This document shows, piece by piece, positions 53,501 to 62,012 of a DNA stretch of 64,000 nucleotides (the stretch's first letter is position 1; every line of letters begins with the position of its first letter). Both the position numbers and the translations under genes were made by a program. Source of the stretch: Flavobacteriales bacterium (GTDB lineage Bacteria; Bacteroidota; Bacteroidia; Flavobacteriales_G; Salibacteraceae); contig JABMOM010000032.1 of NCBI GenBank assembly GCA_013204105.1, forward strand, positions 1 through 64,000, written 5' to 3'. Under the pieces are notes generated by a model. It was not told the origin of the DNA. It searched no databases and saw only the letters and a program-made list of their open reading frames with translations.

Positions 53501-56263
53501 AGTGACGGTGATGGTATTTCTGATGTACTCGAAAGTGGAGGTTCAGATGCCAATTCTGACGGTCAGGTGAATGGAACAGGAACGGACACCGATGGAGATG
53601 GCTTTGCGGATGGGGTAGATGGAGATGTCGGAAATGATGGTACTGCAGAGAATACTGCCTCCGCCTTGGTGGTTACAGGAAGCGACGGCAATGGAGATGG
53701 CGCTCCCGATACCTATCCAAACGCAAATACGGATTCGGACAGCTTGTACAATGCCCTCGACATAGATGCAGATAATGATGGCATTACAGACAATATTGAA
53801 GGTCAAACAACAAGCGGATTCTCGGCACCTTCTGGCGTGGATACCGATGGCGATGGACTAGACAATGCATATGATGGGGACAACGGCGGAACGTATGTCG
53901 TCCCAACGGATACCGATTCGGATGGAGACGCGGATTATGTAGACCTTGATTCTGACGATGACACCTATCCCGATGAGGTCGAAGGGCATGACATGAATGG
54001 AGATGGCCTTCCAGATGCTACTAGCCCTGCAAATACAGGTCTTTCTGGAGGAACGACTGATGTGGATAATGATGGCTTGCTCGACGGATGGGACAACAAC
54101 ACGTCGAGTGCGGATGCTACGAATGGCTCCTTGACTCCTTCAAGCCATCCGGATGTACATAATCCTGGAGGAGATAGAGATTGGAGGGATAACAAGGACA
54201 CCGATTCTGATGGCGTTTCTGATCACTTGGATATCGATGATGACAATGATGGAGTGCCGGATGTAGACGAGGCGCTTGGATATGATCCAGATGGCAATGA
54301 AGACGGGGATGAATTCCCGAATTGGTTGGACGTCTCTGATGCTGGCAACGGAGGTGACGGTAGTTCAACAGATTACACGGATGCCAATGGCGATGGAATT
54401 GCAGATGTCTATGATTTCGATCGAGACGGTATTCCAAATCACCTAGATAAGGATTCGGACAACGACGGCATCGTAGATATTTTGGAAGCTGGAGGAACGG
54501 ATGCGAACCAAGACGGCGAAGTGGATTACCCCACGGCCGGCGATGCGAGCACCATGGTCGACGCCGATAATGATGGTCTTGCTGATGCACTCGATGACGT
54601 TGATAGCGGCAGCGGAGGCGGAGAAGTAACCTCAGGAACACCCCTTCCTCAGACCGACACGGATGGTACTGGCAACATGGATATGTTGGATATCGATGCA
54701 GATGGCATTATCGACAACATCGAACTTCAAGTGACTACCGGCACACCCGCACAGGCAACCGCTGCAGACACGGATGGGGATGGTATTTCGAACGTTTTTG
54801 ACCCGGATAATGGCGGCACATATTTGACGCCAGTAGATACAGATGGTGACGGCACACCAGACTATATGGACACAGATTCAGACGACGACGGTGAATCTGA
54901 CCTGATCGAAGGATGGGATACGGACGGCGATGGTGTAGCGAATACCTCACCAGCGAATAGCGACAGCGATGGAGATGGACTGGATGACAATTTTGATAAT
55001 GTCGCGACCATTAATGAAACGACAAACCCATCCAATAATGCACAAGACGCATTGGACTTTCCCAATACGGACGACGGCACCTCAGAGCGAGATTGGAGAG
55101 AGGCTCCATGCGCGGGTGGAAGTGTTGTCATGGCTCCTTTAAATGGAACGTCCGCCGTGAGTAATTTCTGTCAGATGGATGCGGATTGGACGTATTACTA
55201 CAATCCTGCGGATCCAACGGAATTGCTTTTTGCCATCGAACACAATCCTGCTGGGGGAAATTCCAACGCTTTTGCTGTCACCGTTTCTTTGACGGTCTCA
55301 TCAGATCCGCAAACGGAAGCAGGAGTTTACAGTGCTGAAGACATTCCGAATCAGGATGCGACGTTTGTAATGGGTAGGTATTACAACATTTCTGTGACCA
55401 GTGGGTCGTTGAATGGCAACGTCAACATCCGCTTCTATTACGATCAGGTAGATGCTGACACCTTGCTTGCGGTAGCTCAGCGATGGAACGCTACGAATGC
55501 GGGAGGGACGAGTTTTGTCTCTGGTCTCAGGTGGTTTGCCATGAACAGCGGAACCTTTGATCCGGGTAGCGCTGATCTTACAGATGAGGGTATCGCCAAT
55601 TCCACAGAGTGGTTTCCTACGGCCACGGGCACTGAAGACGGATTTAATTTCGCCCAATTCAGCACAACCTCCTTTACCGGAGGAGGACTTGCTTACTCGG
55701 TTGGAACCAATTCGGTCATCCTTCCGGTTGAATTGCTCAATTTCAACGCTCGCGCACTTTCGCAAGATGTAGTTAGTGTTACTTGGGCAACGGCATCAGA
55801 GGTCAATAATGATCATTTCATGGTGGAGCGATCATCAGACTTGAATCATTGGGATGATATCAAAAAGCTTTCTGGAGCTGGAAATTCTTCCATCACGTTG
55901 TACTACGAACATTTGGATCAGGATCCACTCATTGGGCGGTCCTTCTATAGACTGCGACAGGTGGATTACAATGGAACGACCTCGCACAGCGAAGCACGGG
56001 AAGTGATGATCAACGACGAAGTGCGTGGGGATGAAGATCTTTTCATGGTGTATCCGAATCCATCTTTTGGGTCTGTCTTTGTTCGCGTCAACAGCGATGA
56101 TTTCCAGATGCTCAGTGTGAGAAATGCAATTGGACAAGAGGTGCGCTCTCTTCAGACCAGTGGTAATGAAATTGTAGAAGTATCAGGATTGGCTCCAGGC
56201 GTTTACTTTCTCACCGCAACTGGCAAGGACCCGATCAGCTTGAAGTTCGTTATCCTGAACTGA
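50546..56263 (+). CDS. Giant secreted TSP3-repeat protein with type IX sorting domain
   Basis: A 1905-residue surface protein. A TTG start at 50546 gives a signal peptide with a basic n-region (MRRSYAHMVVLLIALFVSYD); ATG 50567 would lack that charge. Residues ~25-460 form a beta-rich domain with Gly-rich loops, including a GGC-repeat-coded glycine run. Residues ~470-1520 carry dozens of acidic DxDxDGxxD thrombospondin type 3 calcium-binding repeats (DSDNDGIPD and variants), interrupted near 705-850 by a ~140-residue beta-sandwich insert. Then come a ~150-residue domain (NPAGGNSNAFAVTVSLTV), a fibronectin-like module (LPVELLNFNARA) and a type IX sorting domain (FMVYPNPSFGSVFVRV..GVYFLTATG). 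It is likely a Ca2+-rigidified surface adhesin or filament. Confidence 0.87.
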   Translation: MRRSYAHMVVLLIALFVSYDLSAQINISGTINQNTAVSSVSQPNCSDCSPTCKDTIAVDDASSFQVGDRALIIQMKGASISVANTSSGGQISDIANAGNYEFFIVDSVDNTGDLIFPVYGLVKQYDAAGQVQVIRIPNYGNATVTVTGTLTAPTWQESTGVGGVVALIAKKLVLNADIDVIGKGFKGNTMTTNGTPDNCSVSPTSAYTLAASASQSYTKGEGIVADDTSYNRGRAPRANGGGSGISGDSGGGGGSSYGEGGQGGYRWCDELGSQDGGPDIPAGGLGGVSLSSYFTQDKLFLGGAGGSGYVTTSNPSDATDGGGIVILFVDTLVGNGNAILANGTTPVAVNPVGAPDGGGGGGGGGTVLLNVLALPDSLIVTANGGDGQDLNTNNYHGPGGGGGGGVLLYSLPSLPAAVTFGADGGAPGEHSDGYDNGADSGAVGGTFGLYVPIENVNYRANIDNDPIAPVCDIDDDGDGLTDIQEIYTYDHDGDDTLDWADSDFCLDVFDGVSGWSCAVSGLPNPTADMDDDGYANFIDSDFPYCGSFTLGIDAICSNFDPDGDGIPSHLDLDSDNDGIPDIIEAGGADTNGDGQADVTLDTDGDGLYDIFDNDDTDGPQGSSPCSVQPGCLDLNSYSILPAYDSDNDTIPDYLDSDSDNDGIPDVVEAGGTDVNGDGRLDNFGDSDGDGLSDLIDALICEDSVDIVTSSNLAYGSYLSGSSTGITNGNNTTGAPDGTFGQVYDATDRLVLDLGSVYPIGSTYILRWRRKATYGSGPTADMVVQESSDNSTYTTNSVTPQDNTQVFKSTVMTAQVATRYLRLYPLTGSNDDIDFDAVTAGDSTISYNVYEVCISNTPIFTTGSDTDGDALPNSLTYGDSDGDGVFDFIDLDSDNDGVPDVVEAGGTDNDGDGRADNYADVDNDGFNDAVDGDPTNVLVLADDSDGANSANALQITGSDTDSDGKPNSVVSDDFDGDGIPNQLDLDSDGDGISDVLESGGSDANSDGQVNGTGTDTDGDGFADGVDGDVGNDGTAENTASALVVTGSDGNGDGAPDTYPNANTDSDSLYNALDIDADNDGITDNIEGQTTSGFSAPSGVDTDGDGLDNAYDGDNGGTYVVPTDTDSDGDADYVDLDSDDDTYPDEVEGHDMNGDGLPDATSPANTGLSGGTTDVDNDGLLDGWDNNTSSADATNGSLTPSSHPDVHNPGGDRDWRDNKDTDSDGVSDHLDIDDDNDGVPDVDEALGYDPDGNEDGDEFPNWLDVSDAGNGGDGSSTDYTDANGDGIADVYDFDRDGIPNHLDKDSDNDGIVDILEAGGTDANQDGEVDYPTAGDASTMVDADNDGLADALDDVDSGSGGGEVTSGTPLPQTDTDGTGNMDMLDIDADGIIDNIELQVTTGTPAQATAADTDGDGISNVFDPDNGGTYLTPVDTDGDGTPDYMDTDSDDDGESDLIEGWDTDGDGVANTSPANSDSDGDGLDDNFDNVATINETTNPSNNAQDALDFPNTDDGTSERDWREAPCAGGSVVMAPLNGTSAVSNFCQMDADWTYYYNPADPTELLFAIEHNPAGGNSNAFAVTVSLTVSSDPQTEAGVYSAEDIPNQDATFVMGRYYNISVTSGSLNGNVNIRFYYDQVDADTLLAVAQRWNATNAGGTSFVSGLRWFAMNSGTFDPGSADLTDEGIANSTEWFPTATGTEDGFNFAQFSTTSFTGGGLAYSVGTNSVILPVELLNFNARALSQDVVSVTWATASEVNNDHFMVERSSDLNHWDDIKKLSGAGNSSITLYYEHLDQDPLIGRSFYRLRQVDYNGTTSHSEAREVMINDEVRGDEDLFMVYPNPSFGSVFVRVNSDDFQMLSVRNAIGQEVRSLQTSGNEIVEVSGLAPGVYFLTATGKDPISLKFVILN
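51614..51637 (+). repeat. (GGC)7 trinucleotide tract coding for glycine
   Basis: Seven perfect GGC units followed by GGT encode a run of glycines inside the TSP3 protein. Slippage would change length in whole codons without frame loss. A second, imperfect GGC/GGT tract lies near 51740-51762. Confidence 0.9.
51960..55090 (+). repeat. Tandem TSP3 repeat region within the giant surface protein
   Basis: The gene is made of recurring segments that code for DSDNDGIPD, DTDGDG and related units, often with very similar DNA (GATTCNGAYAAYGAYGGN, for example near 52262, 52513 and 53216). The repeats give the protein its acidic, Ca2+-binding character and create many sites for recombination within the gene. 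Confidence 0.85.
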
Positions 56264-56292
56264 TTAAGCTCACAGCTTACTACTTTAGCACC

Positions 56293-56592
56293 ATGATCAT
56301 TTACAACGTGACCGTAAAGGTCGAAAACGATGCCCACGACGAATGGTTGGAGTGGATGAAGCAAAAACACATTCCGGATGTAATGGCTACAGGCCATTTT
56401 ATTGATCATCAAGTCGCGAAGGTGCTGGTGGATGATGAAGATGGGGTCACCTATGCCATCCAATATAAGTGCGAGAGCATGACGAGCCTTGAGACCTATT
56501 ATGCTACCCATGCACCTGAACTTCAGCGTGAACATGCGGAGCGATATAAAGATCAATTTGTTGCGTTCAGAACCCTTTTGGAGATCATTTGA
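56293..56592 (+). CDS. DUF4286 family protein
   Basis: A 99-residue protein of the DUF4286 family, common in Bacteroidota: IIYNVTVKVENDAHDEWLEWMKQKHIPDVMATGHFIDHQVAKVL, then YAIQYKCESMTSLETYYATHAPELQREHAERYKDQFVAFRTLLE. It is a small ferredoxin-like-fold protein with no known function. Its stop overlaps the rsmA start (TGATG), so the two are translationally coupled. Confidence 0.88.
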   Translation: MIIYNVTVKVENDAHDEWLEWMKQKHIPDVMATGHFIDHQVAKVLVDDEDGVTYAIQYKCESMTSLETYYATHAPELQREHAERYKDQFVAFRTLLEII

Positions 56593-57359
56593 TGGCGGGG
56601 CCAGTACGTGCGAAAAAGCACCTCGGGCAGCATTTTCTCAGAGATGAGGAAGTCGCAAAAGCGATTGTCGATGCGCTTCCCCCACTTAAGGAGGAGCAGC
56701 TCATTGAGATAGGGCCTGGTGATGGGGTACTCTCCAAATATTTACTCGAGCGCTATCCAAAGGTGAAACTCTTCGACGTCGATCTTGAGTCCATTGCCCA
56801 TTTGAAGGAGCATTTCCCAATGCACCGTGACCAAGTGATTGCACAAGACTTTCTCCAATATGACATTGAAGGACCCCATGCTATCATCGGCAATTTCCCG
56901 TACAATATTTCCTCGCAAATCGTCTTCAAGATGCTGGAGCGTAGGACCGAAGTCACTTGTTTGGTAGGGATGTTTCAAAAGGAAGTGGCCCAGCGTATTG
57001 CTTCGAAGGAAGGGAGTAGGGTTTATGGGATATTGAGTGTGCTCACCCAAGCATTCTATGATGTAGAATACCTATTTACGGTGGATGCACGCAGCTTTGA
57101 GCCAGCTCCAAAGGTGGAGAGTGGAGTGCTTCGAATGATCCGAAAAGATCAGATTGACCTAGCGTGCGATGAAAAGCAGTTCTTTTCCATCGTAAAACGA
57201 GGCTTTAATCAGCGGCGGAAAATGATCCGTAAATCGCTCAAAGATCTGATCCCAGATCCAGTACCTCCAAGCATCGAGAAGTATCTTACCATGCGACCGG
57301 AACAGCTTCACTATTCTGACTTTGTTACCTTGACGCTGGCCTTGGCCCCGAGCAAATAA
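56592..57359 (+). CDS. rsmA: 16S rRNA (adenine(1518)-N(6)/adenine(1519)-N(6))-dimethyltransferase
   Basis: A 255-residue SAM-dependent methyltransferase (KsgA) that dimethylates two adenines in helix 45 of 16S rRNA late in 30S assembly. The N-terminus RAKKHLGQHFLRDEEVAKAIV, SAM motif LIEIGPGDGVLSKYLL, catalytic IIGNFPYNISSQIVFK and the C-terminal helical part (VKRGFNQRRKMIRKSLKDL) are all present. ATG 56592 overlaps the DUF4286 stop. Confidence 0.96.
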   Translation: MAGPVRAKKHLGQHFLRDEEVAKAIVDALPPLKEEQLIEIGPGDGVLSKYLLERYPKVKLFDVDLESIAHLKEHFPMHRDQVIAQDFLQYDIEGPHAIIGNFPYNISSQIVFKMLERRTEVTCLVGMFQKEVAQRIASKEGSRVYGILSVLTQAFYDVEYLFTVDARSFEPAPKVESGVLRMIRKDQIDLACDEKQFFSIVKRGFNQRRKMIRKSLKDLIPDPVPPSIEKYLTMRPEQLHYSDFVTLTLALAPSK

Positions 57360-57370
57360 TCTTACTTTTG
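57342..57370 (+). promoter_or_regulatory. Probable Bacteroidota promoter for mgtE
   Basis: A TTG at 57342 (-33) is 18 bases from TACTTTTG at 57363-57370, an exact -7 match. The mgtE ATG is 18 bases further, so the leader would be very short. The element overlaps the end of rsmA. Confidence 0.5.
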
Positions 57371-57387
57371 ATCGCCATCACAGGATC

Positions 57388-58740
57388 ATGCAGTTCGAGC
57401 TGACCAGAAAATATATTGAGGACCTCAAAGAGGCAATTGTACGGAATGACGAGATCGCACTGATCGAGCTCCTTCAGGACTTGCACCCGGCCGACTTGGG
57501 CGAAATACTCGGAGAGTTGGATGTCGTGGAGTCCACAGTCGTGTATAAGGTGTTGGATGCGGATCGAGCCTCGGATGTGCTCACTTTCATGGAGGAAGAC
57601 CGCAGGGATAAATTCCTTGCCTCGCTCTCCTCAAGAGAGATCGCCGAGCAGCTGATCGACAACCTCGACAGTGATGATGCGGCGGACATGCTTAACCTCT
57701 TTTCGCAAGAGCAGAAAGAGGAGATCATTTCCATGATCGAAGACCGTCAGCAGGCACAAGACATTGTGGACTTGCTGCATTATGAGGAAGGTACCGCGGG
57801 CTCCCTCATGGCGAAGGAGTTGATCAAGGTCAACATCAATTGGACGGTTTCCAACTCTGTCAGGGAAATGCGCAAGCAGGCGGAGTCAATCGAGCATGTC
57901 TACACCGTCTACGTCGTAGATGATGAAGGGTGTCTCGTCGGAAGGCTTCCGATAAAGCGTTTGTTGCTCACACCTCTTAAAACACGCATCGCTGATATCT
58001 ACGATTCGAAGATTCGATCAGTAGGTGTGGATGAGGACCAGGAGGATATTGCCAGCATGATGGAGAAGTATGACCTGGTTGCACTTCCCGTTGTAGATGA
58101 ATTGGGAAGGCTTCAGGGTAGAATCACGATTGACGACGTTGTCGATATAATCAAGGAAGAAGCCGAACGGGATTACGCCTTGGCTTCTGGTATTTCTGGC
58201 GATGTTGACTCTTCTGATACGGTATATCGATTGACACGTGCGCGCTTGCCATGGCTGCTTATTGGCCTAATTGGTGGAGTGCTGGGTGCTCGCGTAATTG
58301 AGCTTTACGAGGGGGACCTTCAACTATACCCTGAGATGGCATTTTTTATTCCACTCATTGCGGCGATGGGAGGTAACGCAGGGGTGCAGTCCTCCGCGAT
58401 CATCGTTCAAGGCCTGGCGAATAAATCCATGGGAATGTCTGGAATATTGCCAAAACTGGGAAAGGAGTTCATGGTCGGCTTGCTGAACGGAATCGTATGC
58501 GCCGCACTTATCCTTTTGTACAACATAGCCTTTGGTGATTCTCTAGATTTGAGCTACACGGTGAGTGCGGCTTTGCTGAGTGTCATCGTCATCGCCACCC
58601 TTTTCGGGACCTTCGTTCCGCTGCTTTTGGATAAATACGATATAGACCCTGCCTTGGCTACCGGGCCCTTCATTACCACTGTCAATGACGTGTTGGGGCT
58701 GTTCATTTATTTCATGATTGGCCACCTCCTTTATATTTAA
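57388..58740 (+). CDS. mgtE: Magnesium transporter MgtE
   Basis: A 450-residue Mg2+ channel with the standard order: an N-terminal helical domain (LQDLHPADLGEILGELD), two CBS domains (VYTVYVVDDEGCLVGRLPIKRLLL, and YDLVALPVVDELGRLQGRITIDDVVDII) and a five-helix membrane part (LPWLLIGLIGGVLGARVIELYE, AFFIPLIAAMGGNAGVQSSAIIVQGLA). The pore motif GGNAGxQ is present. The N and CBS domains gate the channel by intracellular Mg2+. Confidence 0.96.
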   Translation: MQFELTRKYIEDLKEAIVRNDEIALIELLQDLHPADLGEILGELDVVESTVVYKVLDADRASDVLTFMEEDRRDKFLASLSSREIAEQLIDNLDSDDAADMLNLFSQEQKEEIISMIEDRQQAQDIVDLLHYEEGTAGSLMAKELIKVNINWTVSNSVREMRKQAESIEHVYTVYVVDDEGCLVGRLPIKRLLLTPLKTRIADIYDSKIRSVGVDEDQEDIASMMEKYDLVALPVVDELGRLQGRITIDDVVDIIKEEAERDYALASGISGDVDSSDTVYRLTRARLPWLLIGLIGGVLGARVIELYEGDLQLYPEMAFFIPLIAAMGGNAGVQSSAIIVQGLANKSMGMSGILPKLGKEFMVGLLNGIVCAALILLYNIAFGDSLDLSYTVSAALLSVIVIATLFGTFVPLLLDKYDIDPALATGPFITTVNDVLGLFIYFMIGHLLYI

Positions 58741-58744
58741 CGGT

Positions 58745-59218
58745 ATGAGGTTCTTGGTTGCTTTCGTCTTTTCGTTCCTAGTAGTTCCAGGGTTTGCCCA
58801 AGGCCGGAAGTTGCCTCCCATTAGTTTTCAAGAACACTCCACAGGATTTGCCGATGCCAACCGCAGTTATTCCAATACGGGTAGTTATACCCAAGCAGAT
58901 ACCTTAAGCGATGAGGTGATCCTCAATTCCTTGGCGAAGATCATGGAACTCAATCCAGCGCTGGTGGTTCAGCTTACCGGCCATACTGCGCTGAATGAAG
59001 ACCCAGCGTTGGGAATGCAACGAGCGGAAACGGTGAAGCAAGCCCTGGTCGATCGCGGGGTAGACGCTATGCGTATGCAGAGCGAAAACAGTGCTCACAA
59101 TGATCCCATCCTATCTGAAAGTGTCATCCTGAGTCTACCGTCCAAAGTGGAACGAGACGTCGCGAATCAAAAGAACCGCCGTGTTGAAGTGAGCGTCGTG
59201 AAGACCGTTGTAGAATGA
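58745..59218 (+). CDS. Exported OmpA-like domain protein
   Basis: A 157-residue protein; ATG 58745 gives a signal peptide (MRFLVAFVFSFLVVPGFAQ). The C-terminal ~90 residues are an OmpA-like domain (ILNSLAKIMELNPALVVQLTGHT, RAETVKQALVDRGVDAMRM, NRRVEVSVVK), a peptidoglycan-binding fold. No beta-barrel precedes it, so it is a small periplasmic version. It overlaps the dehydrogenase gene downstream (ATGA) and starts 4 bases after mgtE. Confidence 0.82.
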   Translation: MRFLVAFVFSFLVVPGFAQGRKLPPISFQEHSTGFADANRSYSNTGSYTQADTLSDEVILNSLAKIMELNPALVVQLTGHTALNEDPALGMQRAETVKQALVDRGVDAMRMQSENSAHNDPILSESVILSLPSKVERDVANQKNRRVEVSVVKTVVE

Positions 59219-60165
59219 AGGTGCTCGTAATCGACACGATCCATGAGGCCTTGGTGTCTATGCTCCGCGCGGGAGGGATGTCTTGCGATGTATTGAATAC
59301 GGAAGATCGAGGGCGAGATCAAGTGCTTCGCAGATTGAGTGCATATGAAGGACTGGTATTGAGAAGCGGTGTAGCGATTGATCGTGCGATGATCGACGCG
59401 AACCCTCAGTTAAAATTCATCGGTCGTGTAGGTGCTGGATTGGAGCATATCGATGTGGAGTATGCCGAAAAGAAAGGCATCCATGTCTTGAGTTCTCCCG
59501 AGGGCAACCGACAAGCCGTTGCCGAGCATACGATTGGGTCGCTTTTAACCTTGCTTAATCACATCCATACGGCTGACCGTGAAGTGCGGCGAGGACAGTG
59601 GCTGCGAAAAGAGAACGAAGGCGAGGAGCTTGCTGGTAAGACAGTAGCGATCATAGGCTTCGGAAATACAGGTTCAGCCTTTGCAGGTGTGCTAAAAGGA
59701 TTTCAGGTGGATGTTATCGCCTATGACAAGTACAAAGAGGAATGGGGTGATGATGGAGTAGAAGCTGTTTCCATGGAAGCCGTTTTCGAACGGGCGGAAG
59801 TCGTGAGCCTTCACCTTCCGTATAATGAGGAAACGCACCATTTGGTCAACGCCGAATGGATCGGTCGATTCAAACACCCGATTCACCTGGTCAACACGTC
59901 AAGAGGAAGTATCGTGCATACGCACGATCTTTTAGAGGCATTGAACCAAGAAGCCGTGAAGGGCGCTTGTCTGGATGTATTGGAATATGAGACGGAGACC
60001 TTGAAGATGCCTCCGATCAAGTCCTTACCAGAGGAAGCCAGGGTGCTTATGGCACATCCGAAAGTGTTGCTCACCCCACATATTGCCGGATTGTCGGTTC
60101 AATCTTACGAGAAGTTATCGAGGGTGTTGGCCCAAAAAATCATCGACTTTTTCATGCGCGCATAA
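59215..60165 (+). CDS. D-2-hydroxyacid dehydrogenase (phosphoglycerate dehydrogenase-like)
   Basis: A 316-residue NAD-dependent dehydrogenase. The catalytic domain has LVLRSGVAIDRAMIDANPQLKFIGRVGAGLEHIDVEYAEKKGI; the Rossmann domain has VAIIGFGNTGSAFAGVLKGF; the catalytic Arg lies in NTSRGSIV, the Glu in the following helix region and the His in LLTPHIAGLS. It is short and lacks ACT domains, as in many Bacteroidota enzymes annotated SerA or related; the precise substrate (3-phosphoglycerate or another 2-hydroxyacid) cannot be settled from sequence. It overlaps the OmpA gene upstream (ATGA) and the convergent aspartate kinase by 14 bases. Confidence 0.88.
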   Translation: MKVLVIDTIHEALVSMLRAGGMSCDVLNTEDRGRDQVLRRLSAYEGLVLRSGVAIDRAMIDANPQLKFIGRVGAGLEHIDVEYAEKKGIHVLSSPEGNRQAVAEHTIGSLLTLLNHIHTADREVRRGQWLRKENEGEELAGKTVAIIGFGNTGSAFAGVLKGFQVDVIAYDKYKEEWGDDGVEAVSMEAVFERAEVVSLHLPYNEETHHLVNAEWIGRFKHPIHLVNTSRGSIVHTHDLLEALNQEAVKGACLDVLEYETETLKMPPIKSLPEEARVLMAHPKVLLTPHIAGLSVQSYEKLSRVLAQKIIDFFMRA

Positions 60166-61426
60166 GCAGTCGCATGGTGTGACGCGTCTTTTGCTGTAGC
60201 ATCACCTCCTTGCCTTGGACCAATTCCTCGACGATCTTTTCGTTGTAGTGGCGGATGGTCAGTAATTCAAGTCCATCGTTGTAGAGTACTTGGTAATCTT
60301 TCTGGAGTTCCTCAATCAAGGCTTCAATTTGAGACCGCTGATCGGACACGCTCACTGATAAACTGATCGCGGAGTTCTGCATCGTCTGGATTTTGAGCTT
60401 GTGCCGTGCAAAGCAGGCAAATATTTCGCTCATGTGTTCTTCGACTATGAAGGAAAAATCGCGGCTTGAGATCGAAAGCAGCACCTGGTTGGTTTTGAAG
60501 ATGTAGCTGGGAATTTTACTGTCTTCGGAAGTGTTGTCATTGATGATTGTGCCTGGCTCTGTTGGTTCAAGAAAGCTTTTGACGTGGAGCGGAATGTTCT
60601 TGTTCTCGAGCGGTTTGATTGTCTTTGGATGAATTACAGAGGCCCCATAATAACTCAATTCAATGGCTTCGCGGTAGGAAATGTTTGGCAGCAAGGAGGT
60701 ATTGGTGAAAAGTTTGGGGTCCGCATTGAGCATGCCTGGCACGTCTTTCCAAATGGTTACAGACTTTGCATCCAAAGCATAAGCGAAGATGGCAGCGGAA
60801 AAATCAGATCCTTCTCTTCCGAGGGTAGTCATCCTTTGGTGTTCTCCCCCGCCAATGAAGCCTTGCGTCACGATGGAATGTGGTGCGTTTCCTTGCCAGT
60901 ATTCCTGAATTTTTTCTGTTGTATGCTTCCAATCCACACGCGCGTCGCGGTAGGTGTTGTCGGTTTGAATCAGCTTACGTGCATCTGCCCAGATTACATC
61001 GATTCCCGCGTTTGAGAGAAAGCTGGATATGATCTTGGTGGAAAGTATTTCTCCTAGCGCTACGATCTGGTCGTAGATGAAGTTGACGTCTGAGCCTTCA
61101 TCTTGTTCAAGAAAGGTGAAAGCGTAGTGCTTGACTTTTTCCAAGGATTGCCCCGCATCGTTCGTATCGCTTTGGAGAAGGTCAATTAGCACCTTCTTGT
61201 GGAAATCGAAGACCTCATTCAATGGCGTTTTCCAATCACCATTTGAAACGAAAGCGTTCACCACCGATTCGAGCTTATTTGTCGTCTTGTTCATGGCGGA
61301 AACCACAACGACCTTTCTGGTGTCGCCATTATTGTGAAGGATGGTAGCCAGGTTGCGCACAGCCTCAGCATCTTGTACCGATGCTCCTCCGAACTTGAAA
61401 ACGATCATATCATCCATGCCCATCAT
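60152..61426 (-). CDS. lysC: Aspartate kinase
   Basis: A 424-residue enzyme phosphorylating aspartate, the first step to Lys/Thr/Met. It has the N-terminal nucleotide-binding motif FKFGGASVQDAEAV, SAMNKTTNKLES, the mid-region TTLGREGSDFSAAIFAYAL and C-terminal ACT-type regulatory domain (MQNSAISLSVSVSDQRSQIEALIEELQ). The start ATG 61426 overlaps the GNAT stop (ATGA). The gene is convergent with and overlaps the dehydrogenase gene by 14 bases. Confidence 0.93.
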   Translation of the reverse strand: MMGMDDMIVFKFGGASVQDAEAVRNLATILHNNGDTRKVVVVSAMNKTTNKLESVVNAFVSNGDWKTPLNEVFDFHKKVLIDLLQSDTNDAGQSLEKVKHYAFTFLEQDEGSDVNFIYDQIVALGEILSTKIISSFLSNAGIDVIWADARKLIQTDNTYRDARVDWKHTTEKIQEYWQGNAPHSIVTQGFIGGGEHQRMTTLGREGSDFSAAIFAYALDAKSVTIWKDVPGMLNADPKLFTNTSLLPNISYREAIELSYYGASVIHPKTIKPLENKNIPLHVKSFLEPTEPGTIINDNTSEDSKIPSYIFKTNQVLLSISSRDFSFIVEEHMSEIFACFARHKLKIQTMQNSAISLSVSVSDQRSQIEALIEELQKDYQVLYNDGLELLTIRHYNEKIVEELVQGKEVMLQQKTRHTMRLLMRA

Positions 61427-61884
61427 TCAAAATATAAGCGTCCATTCAACCACTCATCAGACAAGTCTGCGTTGTATCTCTTATAGAATTCAATGGCTGG
61501 TTCGTTCCAATCCAATACCTGCCATCCCATACGCTTTACTTTTTCTGACTTCGCATTTTCTACTACTGCATCAAACAGAGCCTTCCCATAACCTTGGCCT
61601 CTGTGAGCCTCTTGGACGATGAAATCTTCCAAGTAAAGGTACTTTCCTTTCCAAGTGGAATACGCGAAGTAATACAAGGCGATGCCAATTACTTCTTCGT
61701 TTAGCTCGGCAACTAATAAGTGAAAGAAGGGCCTTTCACCGAAGCCATCGCTCATCAATTGCTCTTCCGTTACGATCACTTCGTCCGGTGCTCGTTCGTA
61801 GTCTGCAAGGTCCTTGATCAAGGCTAGCAGCACGGGGACGTCTTCTGGAGAGCCTTTTCTAATTTGCAGTGTTTGCTTTGTCAT
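61423..61884 (-). CDS. GNAT family N-acetyltransferase (SSAT-like)
   Basis: A 153-residue acetyl-CoA-dependent acetyltransferase. The GNAT fold is complete: IRKGSPEDVPVLLALIKDLADYE at the start, VIGIALYYFAYSTWKGKYLYLEDFIV in the middle, the acetyl-CoA pyrophosphate loop EAHRGQGYGKALFDAV, and QVLDWNEPAIEFYKRYNA. The pattern is closest to diamine/thialysine N-acetyltransferases (SSAT family). It is translationally coupled to aspartate kinase, a link also seen in other Bacteroidota. Confidence 0.9.
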   Translation of the reverse strand: MTKQTLQIRKGSPEDVPVLLALIKDLADYERAPDEVIVTEEQLMSDGFGERPFFHLLVAELNEEVIGIALYYFAYSTWKGKYLYLEDFIVQEAHRGQGYGKALFDAVVENAKSEKVKRMGWQVLDWNEPAIEFYKRYNADLSDEWLNGRLYFE

Positions 61885-62012
61885 GGTTACGCAATATTCA
61901 GAAAACTGCAGAGATTATGAAAACGGCGTCACCGATTGAATGCAACATTCATAGAATTACACCTGAATGTAGCACCTCCTATTGCAGGGGGTGTGGTAAA
62001 AGGAAAAGTGCA

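Noticed and set aside
54117-54641. Arg/His-rich 174-codon frame on the minus strand
   Set aside because: It is the complement of the acidic TSP3 repeats; the odd composition follows from the GAT/GAC-rich coding strand.
51960-55090. Possible CRISPR array
   Set aside because: The repeats are codon-phased TSP3 protein repeats of variable spacing inside one long coding frame, not direct repeats with unique spacers.
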